Source: a virus. From it: a stretch of DNA of 64,000 nt. Below the pieces are notes generated by a model that was not told where the DNA came from, made no database searches, and saw only the letters and a list, made by a program, of their open reading frames with translations. The translations under genes and the position numbers were made by a program. Position 1 is the first letter of the stretch, and each line of letters starts with the position of its first letter. This document shows positions 8,436 to 16,146 of this stretch, one piece after another. The DNA is taken from positions 36,002-100,001 of IMG/VR virus record IMGVR_UViG_3300032331_002067, one strand, 5' to 3'.

Positions 8436-8645
8436 GATTATGCCTGTTATTACCTATAAGGTATAATAGATAGATTACTTTTTAAGGAGGTGATGTAGAT
8501 TGACATAAAATTTGTGGAACAAGTAGCATTATAAAATTTGCAGTAATCTTGTTTCGCAACCTTAGCAATACGCTAATACGGCTAATTGATGTGTTTGTAG
8601 ATACAATCAATTTCCCGTAAAACCAAAAGTTTTAAGGAGCGAAAA
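8436..8645 (+). other. Long untranslated leader upstream of the Rpf-like gene
   Basis: 210 bases without a plausible ORF. It contains AAGGAGGTGAT at 8484-8494, a full-length complement of the 16S anti-Shine-Dalgarno, directly followed by stop codons. Further on are two copies of ATAAAATTTG, a hairpin AATTGAT...ATCAATT, and AAAACcaaaaGTTTT next to the true AAGGAG of the next gene. It could be a structured regulatory leader. I do not recognise a known riboswitch class. Confidence 0.45.
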
Positions 8646-9314
8646 ATGAAAACTAAAAATAAAATTAAAAACATGTTGTTATGTACAGCATTAATTACAG
8701 GAATGGTTGCAACTAATGCATCAGCAAAAGTTAATACAGTTCCTACGGAAATACCTCAACTAACTTTCAGTGAACTTGGAAAGCCAAGAGCTTTGGATTT
8801 ATATTGGCATAGAATGGCTCAATGTGAAACCGGAGGCGATTGGAAAAACAAAGGTCAATGGTCAGGTGGTTTAGGTATTTATAAACAAACTTGGATTGGA
8901 TATGGCGGAAAAGAATTCGCATCTAAACCAGAATTTGCAACAATAGATGAACAAATTATTATTGCAAATAGGATCTCAACTCAGGGATATCAAACCAAAA
9001 ATGAGTTCCGAACATTTGAGGATAGACAAAAGAATAGACCATTCTTTAGAGAACCAGTAGGCTTTAGCGGATGGGGATGTAAAAAGAATGTTGGAAATCC
9101 TGTGTTGTTTAAAAAATTCCCTGCGAAAACATTACTTCATCAATATCATCTTGGTGAAAGAGGTTCTCTTGTTAGTAACCTTCAAAAAATTATTGGTGCA
9201 GTACCAGTAGATGGATATTATGGTCCACATACTGATTCTGTTTATAATAAGTTTATGAACAAATACAGGAAGTATCTCATTGCCGAATACGAGAAATATA
9301 AACATCTCTCATAA
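8646..9314 (+). CDS. Secreted Rpf-like transglycosylase with peptidoglycan-binding domain
   Basis: 222 residues. Signal peptide at residues 1-27 (basic start, hydrophobic core, ASA cleavage). Then an Rpf/lysozyme-like domain: WHRMAQCETGGDW at 54-66 with the catalytic Glu61, GGLGIYKQTWIGYGG, and the trailing PEFATIDEQIIIANR helix. The C-terminal SNLQKIIGAVPVDGYYGPHT looks like a PG-binding-1 repeat. Rpf enzymes cleave actinobacterial peptidoglycan and wake dormant cells. A signal peptide would put it outside the host, so late lysis or wall remodelling during infection are both possible. It is preceded by a long leader, which suggests separate regulation. Confidence 0.85.
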   Translation: MKTKNKIKNMLLCTALITGMVATNASAKVNTVPTEIPQLTFSELGKPRALDLYWHRMAQCETGGDWKNKGQWSGGLGIYKQTWIGYGGKEFASKPEFATIDEQIIIANRISTQGYQTKNEFRTFEDRQKNRPFFREPVGFSGWGCKKNVGNPVLFKKFPAKTLLHQYHLGERGSLVSNLQKIIGAVPVDGYYGPHTDSVYNKFMNKYRKYLIAEYEKYKHLS

Positions 9315-9360
9315 GTAAGCAATAAGTAGCGGTTGATTGATACCGTAAAACCTCATGCCT

Positions 9361-9393
9361 GACATATGTGTGAATAAATTCAATCAATATGTC
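9361..9393. repeat. Imperfect inverted repeat before tRNA-Arg
   Basis: GACATAT at 9361-9367 pairs with ATATGTC at 9387-9393, with further pairing inside (GAATaaATTC). No T-run follows, so it is more likely a processing or protein-binding hairpin than a terminator. Confidence 0.5.
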
Positions 9394-9398
9394 ATTCA

Positions 9399-9470
9399 GC
9401 TTCTATAGTTAAAGGGATATAACTACGGACTTCTAATCCGTTATTTTAGGTTCGAATCCTAATGGAAGCA
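9399..9470 (+). tRNA. tRNA-Arg(UCU)
   Basis: Full cloverleaf: acceptor GCTTCTA/TGGAAGC with one T-G pair, D arm, anticodon stem ACGGA/TCCGT with loop CTTCTAA (anticodon TCT at 9432-9434), four-base variable loop, and T arm TTAGG-TTCGAAT-CCTAA. CCA is not encoded. It reads AGA, a codon heavily used in these AT-rich phage genes and usually rare in actinobacteria. Confidence 0.93.
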
Positions 9471-9472
9471 CT

Positions 9473-9530
9473 AAGAGATTAAGTATAGGTCGTTATTGGA
9501 TATTCCTTCCTATACTTAATCTCTTTTTCT
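9473..9530 (+). terminator. Terminator after tRNA-Arg
   Basis: A 17-bp perfect inverted repeat, AAGAGATTAAGTATAGG with CCTATACTTAATCTCTT, with a 19-base loop, ending in CTTTTTCT. It closes the rpf/tRNA unit. Confidence 0.88.
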
Positions 9531-9566
9531 ATACCCAAAAACAAGTAAAGAAAGGCATAAAGATTT

Positions 9567-9619
9567 GAGCGCATACTCAATTTATCCAAAAAGTAAACCT
9601 AAACAAGATGGCGTAAAGC
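9567..9619 (+). promoter_or_regulatory. Bipartite conserved element, copy 2
   Basis: GAGCGCATACTCAA at 9567-9580, 29 bases, then GGCGTAAAGC at 9610-9619, followed by AAAAGGAA and the ATG at 9633. It lies right after a terminator, which makes a promoter/leader role plausible. Confidence 0.5.
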
Positions 9620-9632
9620 TAAAAGGAAAAAA

Positions 9633-10049
9633 ATGACGAACAATCATATTAAAAGAAAACAGTTTATAGAAGCTGCTCAAAAGTTATGTAATCCAATTGT
9701 GGAATTGACTATTGCTTGGCAAGAGTTATCTAGTGAAGATAATGGAGAGACATCAATTGATTATCCATTTATTGGATCTTTTGATGAATGGGTTTATTCT
9801 TACAATGAATGGCTAGATAAGTTAGAAGAGAAGTTCTCGATAAAAACAGATGATTTCAAACCAACAATTACGGTTAAAGATTTGAAAACAATTTTGGATA
9901 AATTAGATGATGACATTCAGATAGTTATACGAGATGAAAAATCAGATTGGTGGTTGAACATTGAATCACTTGAATTACCAGATGAAGATAATGGAAGCTT
10001 CACACTTACATTTAATCCAAAAGACAATTTTGATAACAGACAATTCTAA
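9633..10049 (+). CDS. Hypothetical early protein
   Basis: 138 residues, first gene after the terminator and conserved element. The C-terminal part (TVKDLKTILDKLDDDIQIVIRDEKSDWWLNI) looks like a compact alpha/beta domain. No family recognised. Confidence 0.65.
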   Translation: MTNNHIKRKQFIEAAQKLCNPIVELTIAWQELSSEDNGETSIDYPFIGSFDEWVYSYNEWLDKLEEKFSIKTDDFKPTITVKDLKTILDKLDDDIQIVIRDEKSDWWLNIESLELPDEDNGSFTLTFNPKDNFDNRQF

Positions 10050-10062
10050 AGAAAGAAATAAG

Positions 10063-10320
10063 ATGAGAACAAATATGAGCTGGTCAAATGATGATATTGA
10101 AGTACAAGATCATTATATTGAGACAGAGAACTATGAAGCATTAGCAATTTTCCATGCAGATTGTGCAAGTCAATTAATGCTGTCAATGAAACCAAAAGAA
10201 GGTGTATTTTATAACACGACTCCTTTCCCTTTTATTGAAGCACAAATTCATGCACAACTATCAACAACATTTGCAACACTTGCAATTAGTAGAGGAGTAG
10301 AAACCAATGAGAAAAAGTAA
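10063..10320 (+). CDS. Hypothetical early protein
   Basis: 85 residues from the ATG at 10063 behind AAAGAAAGAAA; the longer frame from 9961 is inside the previous gene. Unremarkable mixed sequence; overlaps the next gene by 14 bases. Confidence 0.6.
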   Translation: MRTNMSWSNDDIEVQDHYIETENYEALAIFHADCASQLMLSMKPKEGVFYNTTPFPFIEAQIHAQLSTTFATLAISRGVETNEKK

Positions 10321-10510
10321 AATGGTAAAGCTAATCATTGAAGCAATTCAAAGACCCGGAGAAGATTATACAGATGGAGAATGTATGGATGAAGTTATCC
10401 AAATTGTAGAGAAAGCCGGTTATGACTTTAAATGGGATGAATGGCATAAATCACAAGATAAGAGTGCTGGTTATAGATTAATGCCAGTATCAGAATACAG
10501 GAGAGATTAA
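10307..10510 (+). CDS. Hypothetical small protein
   Basis: 67 residues, overlapping the previous gene by 14 bases. Basic start (MRKSKMVKLI) followed by an acidic region with paired Trp. Function unknown. Confidence 0.55.
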   Translation: MRKSKMVKLIIEAIQRPGEDYTDGECMDEVIQIVEKAGYDFKWDEWHKSQDKSAGYRLMPVSEYRRD

Positions 10511-10657
10511 ATGAGTAATGATGCTTATTTTGAAGCAGCAATGGATAATTATGAAGAGGAAGATGATGAGTATGAATCGGAAGATATTGATGAAGATGAA
10601 GAAGAAGGTTATTGCCCAGCCTGTGGTTTTCCAAATTGCAGCGGATTTTGTTTATAG
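10511..10657 (+). CDS. Acidic mini-protein with C-terminal Cys cluster
   Basis: 48 residues, starting directly after the previous stop. The middle is an almost unbroken run of Glu/Asp. The end, YCPACGFPNCSGFCL, holds four Cys that could bind one zinc ion. An acidic DNA-mimic body with a zinc anchor is possible but unproven. Confidence 0.5.
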   Translation: MSNDAYFEAAMDNYEEEDDEYESEDIDEDEEEGYCPACGFPNCSGFCL

Positions 10658-10669
10658 GAAGGAAACATT

Positions 10670-10876
10670 ATGACTAAGTACAAGATATACGAATTATACA
10701 ATTATACATTGACTTACAATGTTGAAGCAGAAAGCGAAGAACAAGCAATAGAGCTAATGCAAGATGATCCTTATGAATATAGGGATTTTGAATTAGAAGA
10801 TAACGAAGAACACAATATGGTTTATAGGATTATAGAGAAAGTAGTAGAAAATGAAGAAGCTATTCGTAGTAACTAG
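10670..10876 (+). CDS. Small protein of the VEAExEExAIE family
   Basis: 68 residues. A beta strand (YTLTYNVEAES) then helix (EEQAIELMQ) matches the neighbouring genes at 10851, 12846 and 14584, so these are paralogues. The pattern resembles DpnD/PcfM-type small proteins. Good AAGGAAAC ribosome site. Confidence 0.6.
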   Translation: MTKYKIYELYNYTLTYNVEAESEEQAIELMQDDPYEYRDFELEDNEEHNMVYRIIEKVVENEEAIRSN

Positions 10877-11033
10877 GTTTTATCATTATGCAGAAATGTA
10901 TGATGTTGAAGCTGAAACAGAAAAAGAAGCAATTGAAAAATTAGAAGAAGGATTCTTGAGTGGTGAATTTGATGAGCCAGATGATATCTATCAAGAGTTT
11001 GATTTTTATGAAGCACAGGAGATAACAAAATGA
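10851..11033 (+). CDS. Small protein of the VEAExEExAIE family
   Basis: 60 residues, overlapping its paralogue by 26 bases. YDVEAETEKEAIEKLEEG is the shared strand-helix signature. Start ATG at 10851 is inside the previous C-terminus. Confidence 0.55.
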   Translation: MKKLFVVTRFYHYAEMYDVEAETEKEAIEKLEEGFLSGEFDEPDDIYQEFDFYEAQEITK

Positions 11034-11317
11034 ATTCAATAGAAGCACTAGAAATATACCAAAAGATTGCAAGAGCAGATTGGTATTACAACTATTGTGA
11101 TGATTATGGTGCATTTTTAAAAGGTCAGGCTTCTTGCAGTGCTGTTAAATCTTTTATTGATAAAAGAGAATGGTCACAAGATGATGTTGAAATGATTAGA
11201 AATGAAGCAATGAACGCAATTGCATTAGATACAAGAAGTGATGAAGAATCGAAGAATAAAAGAGTTACTTGGTGGAATGAAAAGATCGACCAATTATTTA
11301 AAGGGAAAGTACAATGA
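11030..11317 (+). CDS. Hypothetical protein, paralogue of 11831 gene
   Basis: 95 residues, ATGA overlap with the previous gene. ARADWYYNYCDDYGAFLKG parallels IRDADWNYHYIDDYVSWNRG in the gene at 11831, and the C-terminal halves are also alike, indicating a duplication with one gene between. Function unknown. Confidence 0.6.
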   Translation: MNSIEALEIYQKIARADWYYNYCDDYGAFLKGQASCSAVKSFIDKREWSQDDVEMIRNEAMNAIALDTRSDEESKNKRVTWWNEKIDQLFKGKVQ

Positions 11318-11826
11318 CATTAATTACAAACGATTATGAAGCATTTGTGTTCATCAAAAATCATTTGCTTACGCAAAATGCAAAATCAATAGAAGACAAT
11401 GGTGATTGTTTATATCGAGGATATTCTCAAGAAAAAATTAATGAATTGAGAGATAGTGCTCATATTCTTGCCAAAGAAGAGTATGACATTGAGGAAGTTG
11501 GTTCATCATATTTTGATGATACTTACAATGATATTTTTCGTGAACTTGTACTTCAAACAGTTCCTGACGCAATGTGTGCAGTGGGTTGTATTGTTTTAGA
11601 TGACTTTTATGATTCCGAAATGGAAGGAAAAACAATTGAGTTTGAAGAATATGTTTGGGACTCTGTTGTTAAATCAAATCCTGCTTGGAAAATGACGGAA
11701 TCATCATATCGTTTGCTACAGAAATTGCAATCTATTCACGATACACATGAAGTAGATAGCTGGGAAGTTAATCTATCTCTATTGAATGTACAATTTGATA
11801 AATACGGTGACTACACAGGAAGATAA
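11314..11826 (+). CDS. Hypothetical early protein
   Basis: 170 residues, ATGA overlap with the preceding gene. Acidic mixed alpha/beta protein with one central hydrophobic segment (LQTVPDAMCAVGCIVLDDF). No family recognised. Confidence 0.6.
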   Translation: MTLITNDYEAFVFIKNHLLTQNAKSIEDNGDCLYRGYSQEKINELRDSAHILAKEEYDIEEVGSSYFDDTYNDIFRELVLQTVPDAMCAVGCIVLDDFYDSEMEGKTIEFEEYVWDSVVKSNPAWKMTESSYRLLQKLQSIHDTHEVDSWEVNLSLLNVQFDKYGDYTGR

Positions 11827-11830
11827 TGAA

Positions 11831-12097
11831 ATGATTACAGAAAAACAAGCCATTGATTGGTCAATTAAAATTAGAGATGCAGATTGGAATTATCATTATA
11901 TTGATGATTATGTATCTTGGAATAGAGGTAGAGAAGAATGTCTTAGTGTCTACAATGACGCAAAAATAGCAAAACTTACTGATGATGATATTCAATTAGT
12001 TGTTGATGTCTTTCTTTCAGCAAGACAAACCAATACAGAAGAATATATCCAGACACAAACACAATTCATTACAGATATTTTTACAAGGAGTAGATAA
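11831..12097 (+). CDS. Hypothetical protein, paralogue of 11030 gene
   Basis: 88 residues from the ATG at 11831, 4 bases after the previous stop; a TTG-initiated extension lies inside the previous gene. Shares the ADWxYxYxDDY block with the 11030 product. Confidence 0.6.
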   Translation: MITEKQAIDWSIKIRDADWNYHYIDDYVSWNRGREECLSVYNDAKIAKLTDDDIQLVVDVFLSARQTNTEEYIQTQTQFITDIFTRSR

Positions 12098-12246
12098 TGG
12101 AAAACGAACAGTCAAAAAATAAAAATAGTCGGTTCTCAAATAAACTTGATGCCGACCCAGTTGATTTTGGATTTACAAGGTCTGAAATTATGAAAATCCG
12201 TGGCTATGAACCAAAGAAAAAGAAAGCAAAAAAGAATGGAAACTGA
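12097..12246 (+). CDS. Basic mini-protein, 49 aa
   Basis: ATG overlaps the previous TAA by one base, with AAGGAG upstream. The C-terminus is a Lys-rich tail (EPKKKKAKKNGN), suggestive of nucleic-acid binding. Confidence 0.5.
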   Translation: MENEQSKNKNSRFSNKLDADPVDFGFTRSEIMKIRGYEPKKKKAKKNGN

Positions 12247-12466
12247 CGATGAAGTGTTCCCTGAACGAATCAATGTAATGAAAGTTATTACATATGATGT
12301 TGAAGGCATTAGACAACAGATTGTTGCAGATAATGGAGAAGTAACTTTAGAAGAAGTTATGGACAGAATATATCTTTATGCAAAAGATGACTTTAGCTGT
12401 GGCTGGGGTCATGAAGCAAATATAAGAGATCTTATTTTTACAGATGAGAACGGAGAAGAGTACTGA
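12236..12466 (+). CDS. Hypothetical small protein
   Basis: 76 residues from the ATG at 12236, 11 bases inside the end of the previous gene. An internal Met at 12278 is an alternative start. Contains GEVTLEEVMDRIYLYAKDDFSCGWGHEANI. Function unknown. Confidence 0.5.
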   Translation: METDDEVFPERINVMKVITYDVEGIRQQIVADNGEVTLEEVMDRIYLYAKDDFSCGWGHEANIRDLIFTDENGEEY

Positions 12467-12648
12467 TGGAAATTGAAGACATTAGCCAAGATGTTTATTT
12501 TGCATTTGGTGAGGATTGGGCAACTGTTTATTATCAAGATAGAGCTGTTCAAAAGTTTAGCGGAAGCGATTCCTTTGATAAAGCAAAACAACTAGCTGAC
12601 CGTTTTAGTAGGTTAGGTAATACTTTGGAGGTAAGAGATGTTAGTTAA
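12466..12648 (+). CDS. Hypothetical small protein
   Basis: 60 residues, start overlapping the previous stop (TGATG). Compact alpha/beta sequence with AVQKFSGSDSFDKAKQLADRF. No family recognised. Confidence 0.55.
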   Translation: MEIEDISQDVYFAFGEDWATVYYQDRAVQKFSGSDSFDKAKQLADRFSRLGNTLEVRDVS

Positions 12649-12853
12649 ATACACAATTCATAGAATTGATACACCAAAACTTGCAATTAAAAATCACTGG
12701 ACTGATGAAGCTAGTGAATACTGGAATAATGAAGATGGTTGGGGTCATAAATCAACTGCAACCGTCTTTGAGGATAAATATTACAATCTTCCATTAGATG
12801 GAGAATGGGTTGAAATTTATATAAATGAGCCAGTAGGAGAATACAGTGCTTAA
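12638..12853 (+). CDS. Hypothetical small protein
   Basis: 71 residues, 11-base overlap with the previous gene and a GGAGGTAAGAG ribosome site. Trp/Tyr-rich, beta-like. Function unknown. Confidence 0.55.
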   Translation: MLVKYTIHRIDTPKLAIKNHWTDEASEYWNNEDGWGHKSTATVFEDKYYNLPLDGEWVEIYINEPVGEYSA

Positions 12854-13037
12854 AACATACACAGTAACAGCAACCGGAACATATTTTATTCAGGCAGCTA
12901 ATGAAATTGAAGCCCAAGACATTATCTACGAAGCAATGTTAGGCAATGGAGATACCAGTATTTTAGGTTGGGGCGAAATTCATTACGACATGAAAACAGT
13001 AGAGGGTTTTCATACAACTATAGAAAGGGTTGATTAG
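12846..13037 (+). CDS. Small protein of the VEAExEExAIE family, GTG start
   Basis: 63 residues from GTG at 12846 with TAGGAG upstream. YTVTATGTYFIQAANEIEAQDIIYEA is the same strand-helix arrangement as the genes at 10670, 10851 and 14584. Confidence 0.5.
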   Translation: MLKTYTVTATGTYFIQAANEIEAQDIIYEAMLGNGDTSILGWGEIHYDMKTVEGFHTTIERVD

Positions 13038-13039
13038 AA

Positions 13040-13297
13040 ATGGCTCATTATTATTACTTGGTTTATTTTGACGAGGAAACAAAAGAATGGATTCACGATG
13101 TTGATTCAGAAGAAATTCGCCTAGAAGGTAAGACTATTTGGAATACTGAAACGGAAGAATGGGAAAGTGGATACCTTGGAGATGGTATCTGGAATGATAA
13201 ACAAGACAAGACTGATGAGATTATGAATGATGGACTTCAATATCTAAATCGTATCTCAGCAGTTTGGCATCTAAAAAAGGAAAAAAATGGAAACTGA
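13040..13297 (+). CDS. Hypothetical small protein
   Basis: 85 residues, very acidic and Trp-rich (WIHDVDSEEIRLEG, WNTETEEWESG). Begins 2 bases after the previous stop. Function unknown. Confidence 0.55.
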   Translation: MAHYYYLVYFDEETKEWIHDVDSEEIRLEGKTIWNTETEEWESGYLGDGIWNDKQDKTDEIMNDGLQYLNRISAVWHLKKEKNGN

Positions 13298-13706
13298 TTA
13301 TAAAACAGAGTTCAAGTTTGAATATACAAATACATGCACCTGCACATTCTATGACGAAGATAAAGATGAATATCTTGAATCATCAGATTGTTATGGAGAT
13401 TGTTGGGAATTTGTATTAGAAGACTTTAGTAATATCACAAAGAGTTTGTTTGATAAAAATGACACTCTGTGGTGGAAAGTATCTAATTTGAGATTATGGA
13501 ATGGAGATACTTCAGGATTTGCTCACGCAGATACGCCGGCAAAGTTAATCCAAGCTATGACAGTAAATAGCTCTTGGACAATTACAGGAATAGTAATGGA
13601 TGATCATATTGAATATTCATTATCTCATCATGATGCCCCAACGGGAAGTAATACTCTATTATCAATTGTTACAGAAGAAGAAAGAGAAGAATGGGGGTTG
13701 TACTGA
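13287..13706 (+). CDS. Hypothetical early protein
   Basis: 139 residues, start behind AAAAAGGAAAAAA. N-terminal half carries Cys at TNTCTCTFYDEDKDEYLESSDCYGDCW, which could bind metal. No family recognised. TGATG junction with the next gene. Confidence 0.6.
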   Translation: METDYKTEFKFEYTNTCTCTFYDEDKDEYLESSDCYGDCWEFVLEDFSNITKSLFDKNDTLWWKVSNLRLWNGDTSGFAHADTPAKLIQAMTVNSSWTITGIVMDDHIEYSLSHHDAPTGSNTLLSIVTEEEREEWGLY

Positions 13707-14107
13707 TGAAATTTGATATTGAATGGCTAACCGAGAATGAGCCGAAACAAAGAACTGATGTTTTCTATTGTGAAGGTTATCACCATAGTCCAGTTTGTTT
13801 TATAACCGGGAATAAAAGAAAAGTTTTAATCTCTTGTGATGGTGAAATGACAATTAGATATAAGCATAGTGTCTTGAAAAACTTTTGGGACTTATTAGGT
13901 CATGGTATCAAAACAGATTCAGATTTAAAAAAGTTAGATCATGATAATTATGATGATGAACCTTGGTTTGCAGCCTATGACATTACTAATAATTATGATG
14001 AAGTAGCAGGACATGAGACTTATGATGATTTAGGAATCATTGAAGGAAATCTTGATGAAATGATCAAGCTAGTAAAAGAATATCTTATAAAAGGAGAATA
14101 CAGATGA
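13706..14107 (+). CDS. Hypothetical early protein
   Basis: 133 residues from the ATG overlapping the previous TGA. Mixed alpha/beta, acidic C-terminus. No motif recognised. Confidence 0.6.
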   Translation: MKFDIEWLTENEPKQRTDVFYCEGYHHSPVCFITGNKRKVLISCDGEMTIRYKHSVLKNFWDLLGHGIKTDSDLKKLDHDNYDDEPWFAAYDITNNYDEVAGHETYDDLGIIEGNLDEMIKLVKEYLIKGEYR

Positions 14108-14442
14108 AAGCAATATTAATAACACCGGAAAATGAAATTGAAGTCCTTGATGAGGACTTTGATCTCAAGACAATTCAAAGCTATTTGGGAGGCTGGATTG
14201 AAGTTGTAAACTTTGGTCCGGATAATCCACATTTCTTTGCTTATATTAACGAAGAAGGAAAACTCAATGGTTTGCCAGAAAATGAGATTGTAACTACATT
14301 TTGGTATAACTCAGGACAGCAGATTTTATTGGGAGATGTCATTGTAGGAAATGCATTGTTTTTTGGTCAAGTAGATGATGAGGGGAATGAGACAGATGTT
14401 CCTGATGATTTGATTGAGTTCTTTCGGATGATAAGAAAATGA
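14104..14442 (+). CDS. Hypothetical protein resembling DUF3846 family
   Basis: 112 residues, ATGA overlap upstream and downstream. The opening ITPENEIEVLDEDFDLKTIQSYLGGWIEVV and FAYINEEGKLNGLPENEIVT follow the pattern of the small phage DUF3846 family (GGxIExV followed by NEEGKL..LPxN). Its molecular role is unknown. Confidence 0.6.
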   Translation: MKAILITPENEIEVLDEDFDLKTIQSYLGGWIEVVNFGPDNPHFFAYINEEGKLNGLPENEIVTTFWYNSGQQILLGDVIVGNALFFGQVDDEGNETDVPDDLIEFFRMIRK

Positions 14443-14597
14443 GTAATAATGAACCATTTGAGTGGGGTATTCTTTGCACAAAATGCGAAGGACAAGCTGT
14501 GCCATTAGGCAAAATTGGCGACCTCAATTATTATAAATGCACAGATTGCGGAATGGATTACGCATACGAACATAGGGAATATAATGAAAAAGTATAG
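14439..14597 (+). CDS. Mini zinc-ribbon protein, 52 aa
   Basis: ATGA overlap with the upstream gene. CTKC at residues 13-16 and CTDC at 34-37 form a C4 zinc ribbon with typical spacing. Partner unknown. Confidence 0.55.
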   Translation: MSNNEPFEWGILCTKCEGQAVPLGKIGDLNYYKCTDCGMDYAYEHREYNEKV

Positions 14598-14730
14598 AAT
14601 AAGCGTATGGGCTTGTATTGAAGTTGAAGCTAAAGATTTAGAAGATGCATTAGATCAAGCACACGATGCAGTCATAGGCTGTAATATAAAAACAAACGAA
14701 TTTGAATTCGAAGCAGAAGAAATAGATTAG
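14584..14730 (+). CDS. Small protein of the VEAExEExAIE family, 48 aa
   Basis: From the ATG at 14584 with AGGGAATAT upstream. YRISVWACIEVEAKDLEDALDQA repeats the strand-helix motif of the other three paralogues. Confidence 0.55.
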   Translation: MKKYRISVWACIEVEAKDLEDALDQAHDAVIGCNIKTNEFEFEAEEID

Positions 14731-14742
14731 AAAGAAAATAAA

Positions 14743-15228
14743 ATGTCATTAAATTGGTCAACACAAAAAGTAGAATACTTTAAACAAAACCCAGACGAGC
14801 TTTGGGTAAAGTATCGTAAAGGAACACCTGAAGAATACGAAGATGTAAATGCTGAAACAAAAGCGTTGATTTTTGGCTCAATGGCTCTTGGGCTTGGAAG
14901 TATTACAGAAAAAAATGCTTCCGAATGGTATGCAAGATGGAAAATGTATGAGAAATATGATGGATTTTCATTGTATGCTATGTTCAAAGAAGATGGCACA
15001 TATGAAGACATCTATTTAACCCCAGAAGTTATCCTAAAGCATATTGGATTAGGTATGAATGTTTCTGACGAAACAACAGCAAATTGGTGCAAGCGTTTTA
15101 GTAAGCCTAGATATAAAGAAGAAACTGACCGACCTACTTTTGTTCAAGCAAAAGCTATGGTTATTGTTTTGAAAATGGAATTTGATTCCTTAATCAAAGA
15201 TCTCAATAAAGAAATGGAGACAGTATAA
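14743..15228 (+). CDS. Hypothetical early protein
   Basis: 161 residues with a good AAAGAAAATAAA leader. Helical, with paired Trp/Tyr (WYARWKMYEKYDGF). The TAA overlaps the next ATG. No family recognised. Confidence 0.65.
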   Translation: MSLNWSTQKVEYFKQNPDELWVKYRKGTPEEYEDVNAETKALIFGSMALGLGSITEKNASEWYARWKMYEKYDGFSLYAMFKEDGTYEDIYLTPEVILKHIGLGMNVSDETTANWCKRFSKPRYKEETDRPTFVQAKAMVIVLKMEFDSLIKDLNKEMETV

Positions 15229-15443
15229 TGGCGGGTAAGAAACCAGCTAAAGTTAATTCAGCTACACAGAAAGAAAAGGTAACGATACAGCCCGGAAAAG
15301 CTGTAAAGTATCTTAGTTTAGTAAAAGGTGCAAATCCTTTCGTCTGTCCTACTTGTAATCGTAATCTATTTAAAGGGATTCTTTATGAGCACGATAATAA
15401 GACATACTGCAAGCGTACCTGTATCCCAAAAGTGGAGGCATAG
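15228..15443 (+). CDS. Small zinc-binding protein
   Basis: 71 residues. Basic N-terminus (MAGKKPAKVN), then CPTC at 40-43 and CKRTC near 61-65, a likely C4 zinc site. Function unknown. Confidence 0.6.
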   Translation: MAGKKPAKVNSATQKEKVTIQPGKAVKYLSLVKGANPFVCPTCNRNLFKGILYEHDNKTYCKRTCIPKVEA

Positions 15444-15445
15444 TA

Positions 15446-15730
15446 ATGAATTTAGGAAGCCTTAGTATCTTTAGAAACTCTCTTCAAATCAGAGAGTTTG
15501 CTAGAGGATATATTGCAGCAATGCCATTACAAAACAAATACCAAGATGAATATGATGAATGGCATGCATTCTCTGATGATATCGATATTAACTTCTATGT
15601 TATAGATGGATACATTAGGGCAACGGCTTATAAAGTCATTGATTCAATGATAGATACAGATCAAGAAGAATTGATCTACGAAGAAAAACTACTACTCAAA
15701 CAACTAATCAAGAAAGAAACCTATAAATGA
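15446..15730 (+). CDS. Hypothetical early protein
   Basis: 94 residues, 2 bases after the previous stop with GTGGAGGCATAGTA upstream. Mostly helical. ATGA overlap with the next gene. Confidence 0.6.
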   Translation: MNLGSLSIFRNSLQIREFARGYIAAMPLQNKYQDEYDEWHAFSDDIDINFYVIDGYIRATAYKVIDSMIDTDQEELIYEEKLLLKQLIKKETYK

Positions 15731-15996
15731 GTAAAACAAAGAACCTAAAGACAACGACAGAATTTCCATGTGGTCAAATGATTACAACAGTCAGAACCAT
15801 GACTGATAAAGAAATGTTGGAAGAAGGTTGGGAGCGTAGGCATTATGAAAGCGTGAACCCAACTTGTTTTGTATTATCTGATGGATCTATTCTTTATCCT
15901 TCTTGTGATGAAGAAGGTAACGGACCGGGAATGTTTTTTGGAATAGTTGATGGAAGCCATATTGCTATCTCTTTAACAGAGAAAATTAGCTCATAA
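15727..15996 (+). CDS. Hypothetical early protein
   Basis: 89 residues, ATGA overlap. Beta-rich, ending FGIVDGSHIAISLTEKISS. Last gene before a structured intergenic region. Confidence 0.55.
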   Translation: MSKTKNLKTTTEFPCGQMITTVRTMTDKEMLEEGWERRHYESVNPTCFVLSDGSILYPSCDEEGNGPGMFFGIVDGSHIAISLTEKISS

Positions 15997-16039
15997 AGTT
16001 GAGATTAATTGTCCTAATACAATAGGATAATTGTCATAA

Positions 16040-16097
16040 GGATTATATAAAGAAAGGAGGGGTATGCGTAAATCGTGTACCTCTCCTTTTATAATCC
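16040..16097 (+). promoter_or_regulatory. Long stem-loop carrying a Shine-Dalgarno and micro-ORF start
   Basis: GGATTATA...AAAGGAGGGGTA pairs with TACCTCTCCTTT...TATAATCC around a 13-base loop. The 5' arm contains GGAGGGG placed 1-3 bases before an ATG at 16064 that opens a 21-codon ORF ending at 16129. It could be a terminator (weak T run) or an attenuator that hides a ribosome site. A smaller hairpin AATTGTCCTA/TAGGATAATT lies just upstream. Confidence 0.5.
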
Positions 16098-16146
16098 ATT
16101 ACAGAGCCTCTGAGTGGGCTATGAAGTAAAGCTGGAAGGAGCTTTA

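Noticed and set aside
8500-8535. TTGACA...TATAAA promoter in the rpf leader
   Set aside because: The two boxes are 24 bases apart, too far for a normal promoter.
8505-8645. c-di-AMP (ydaO) riboswitch before the rpf-like gene
   Set aside because: Functionally attractive, but I could not match the known consensus blocks, and the region is short for that class.
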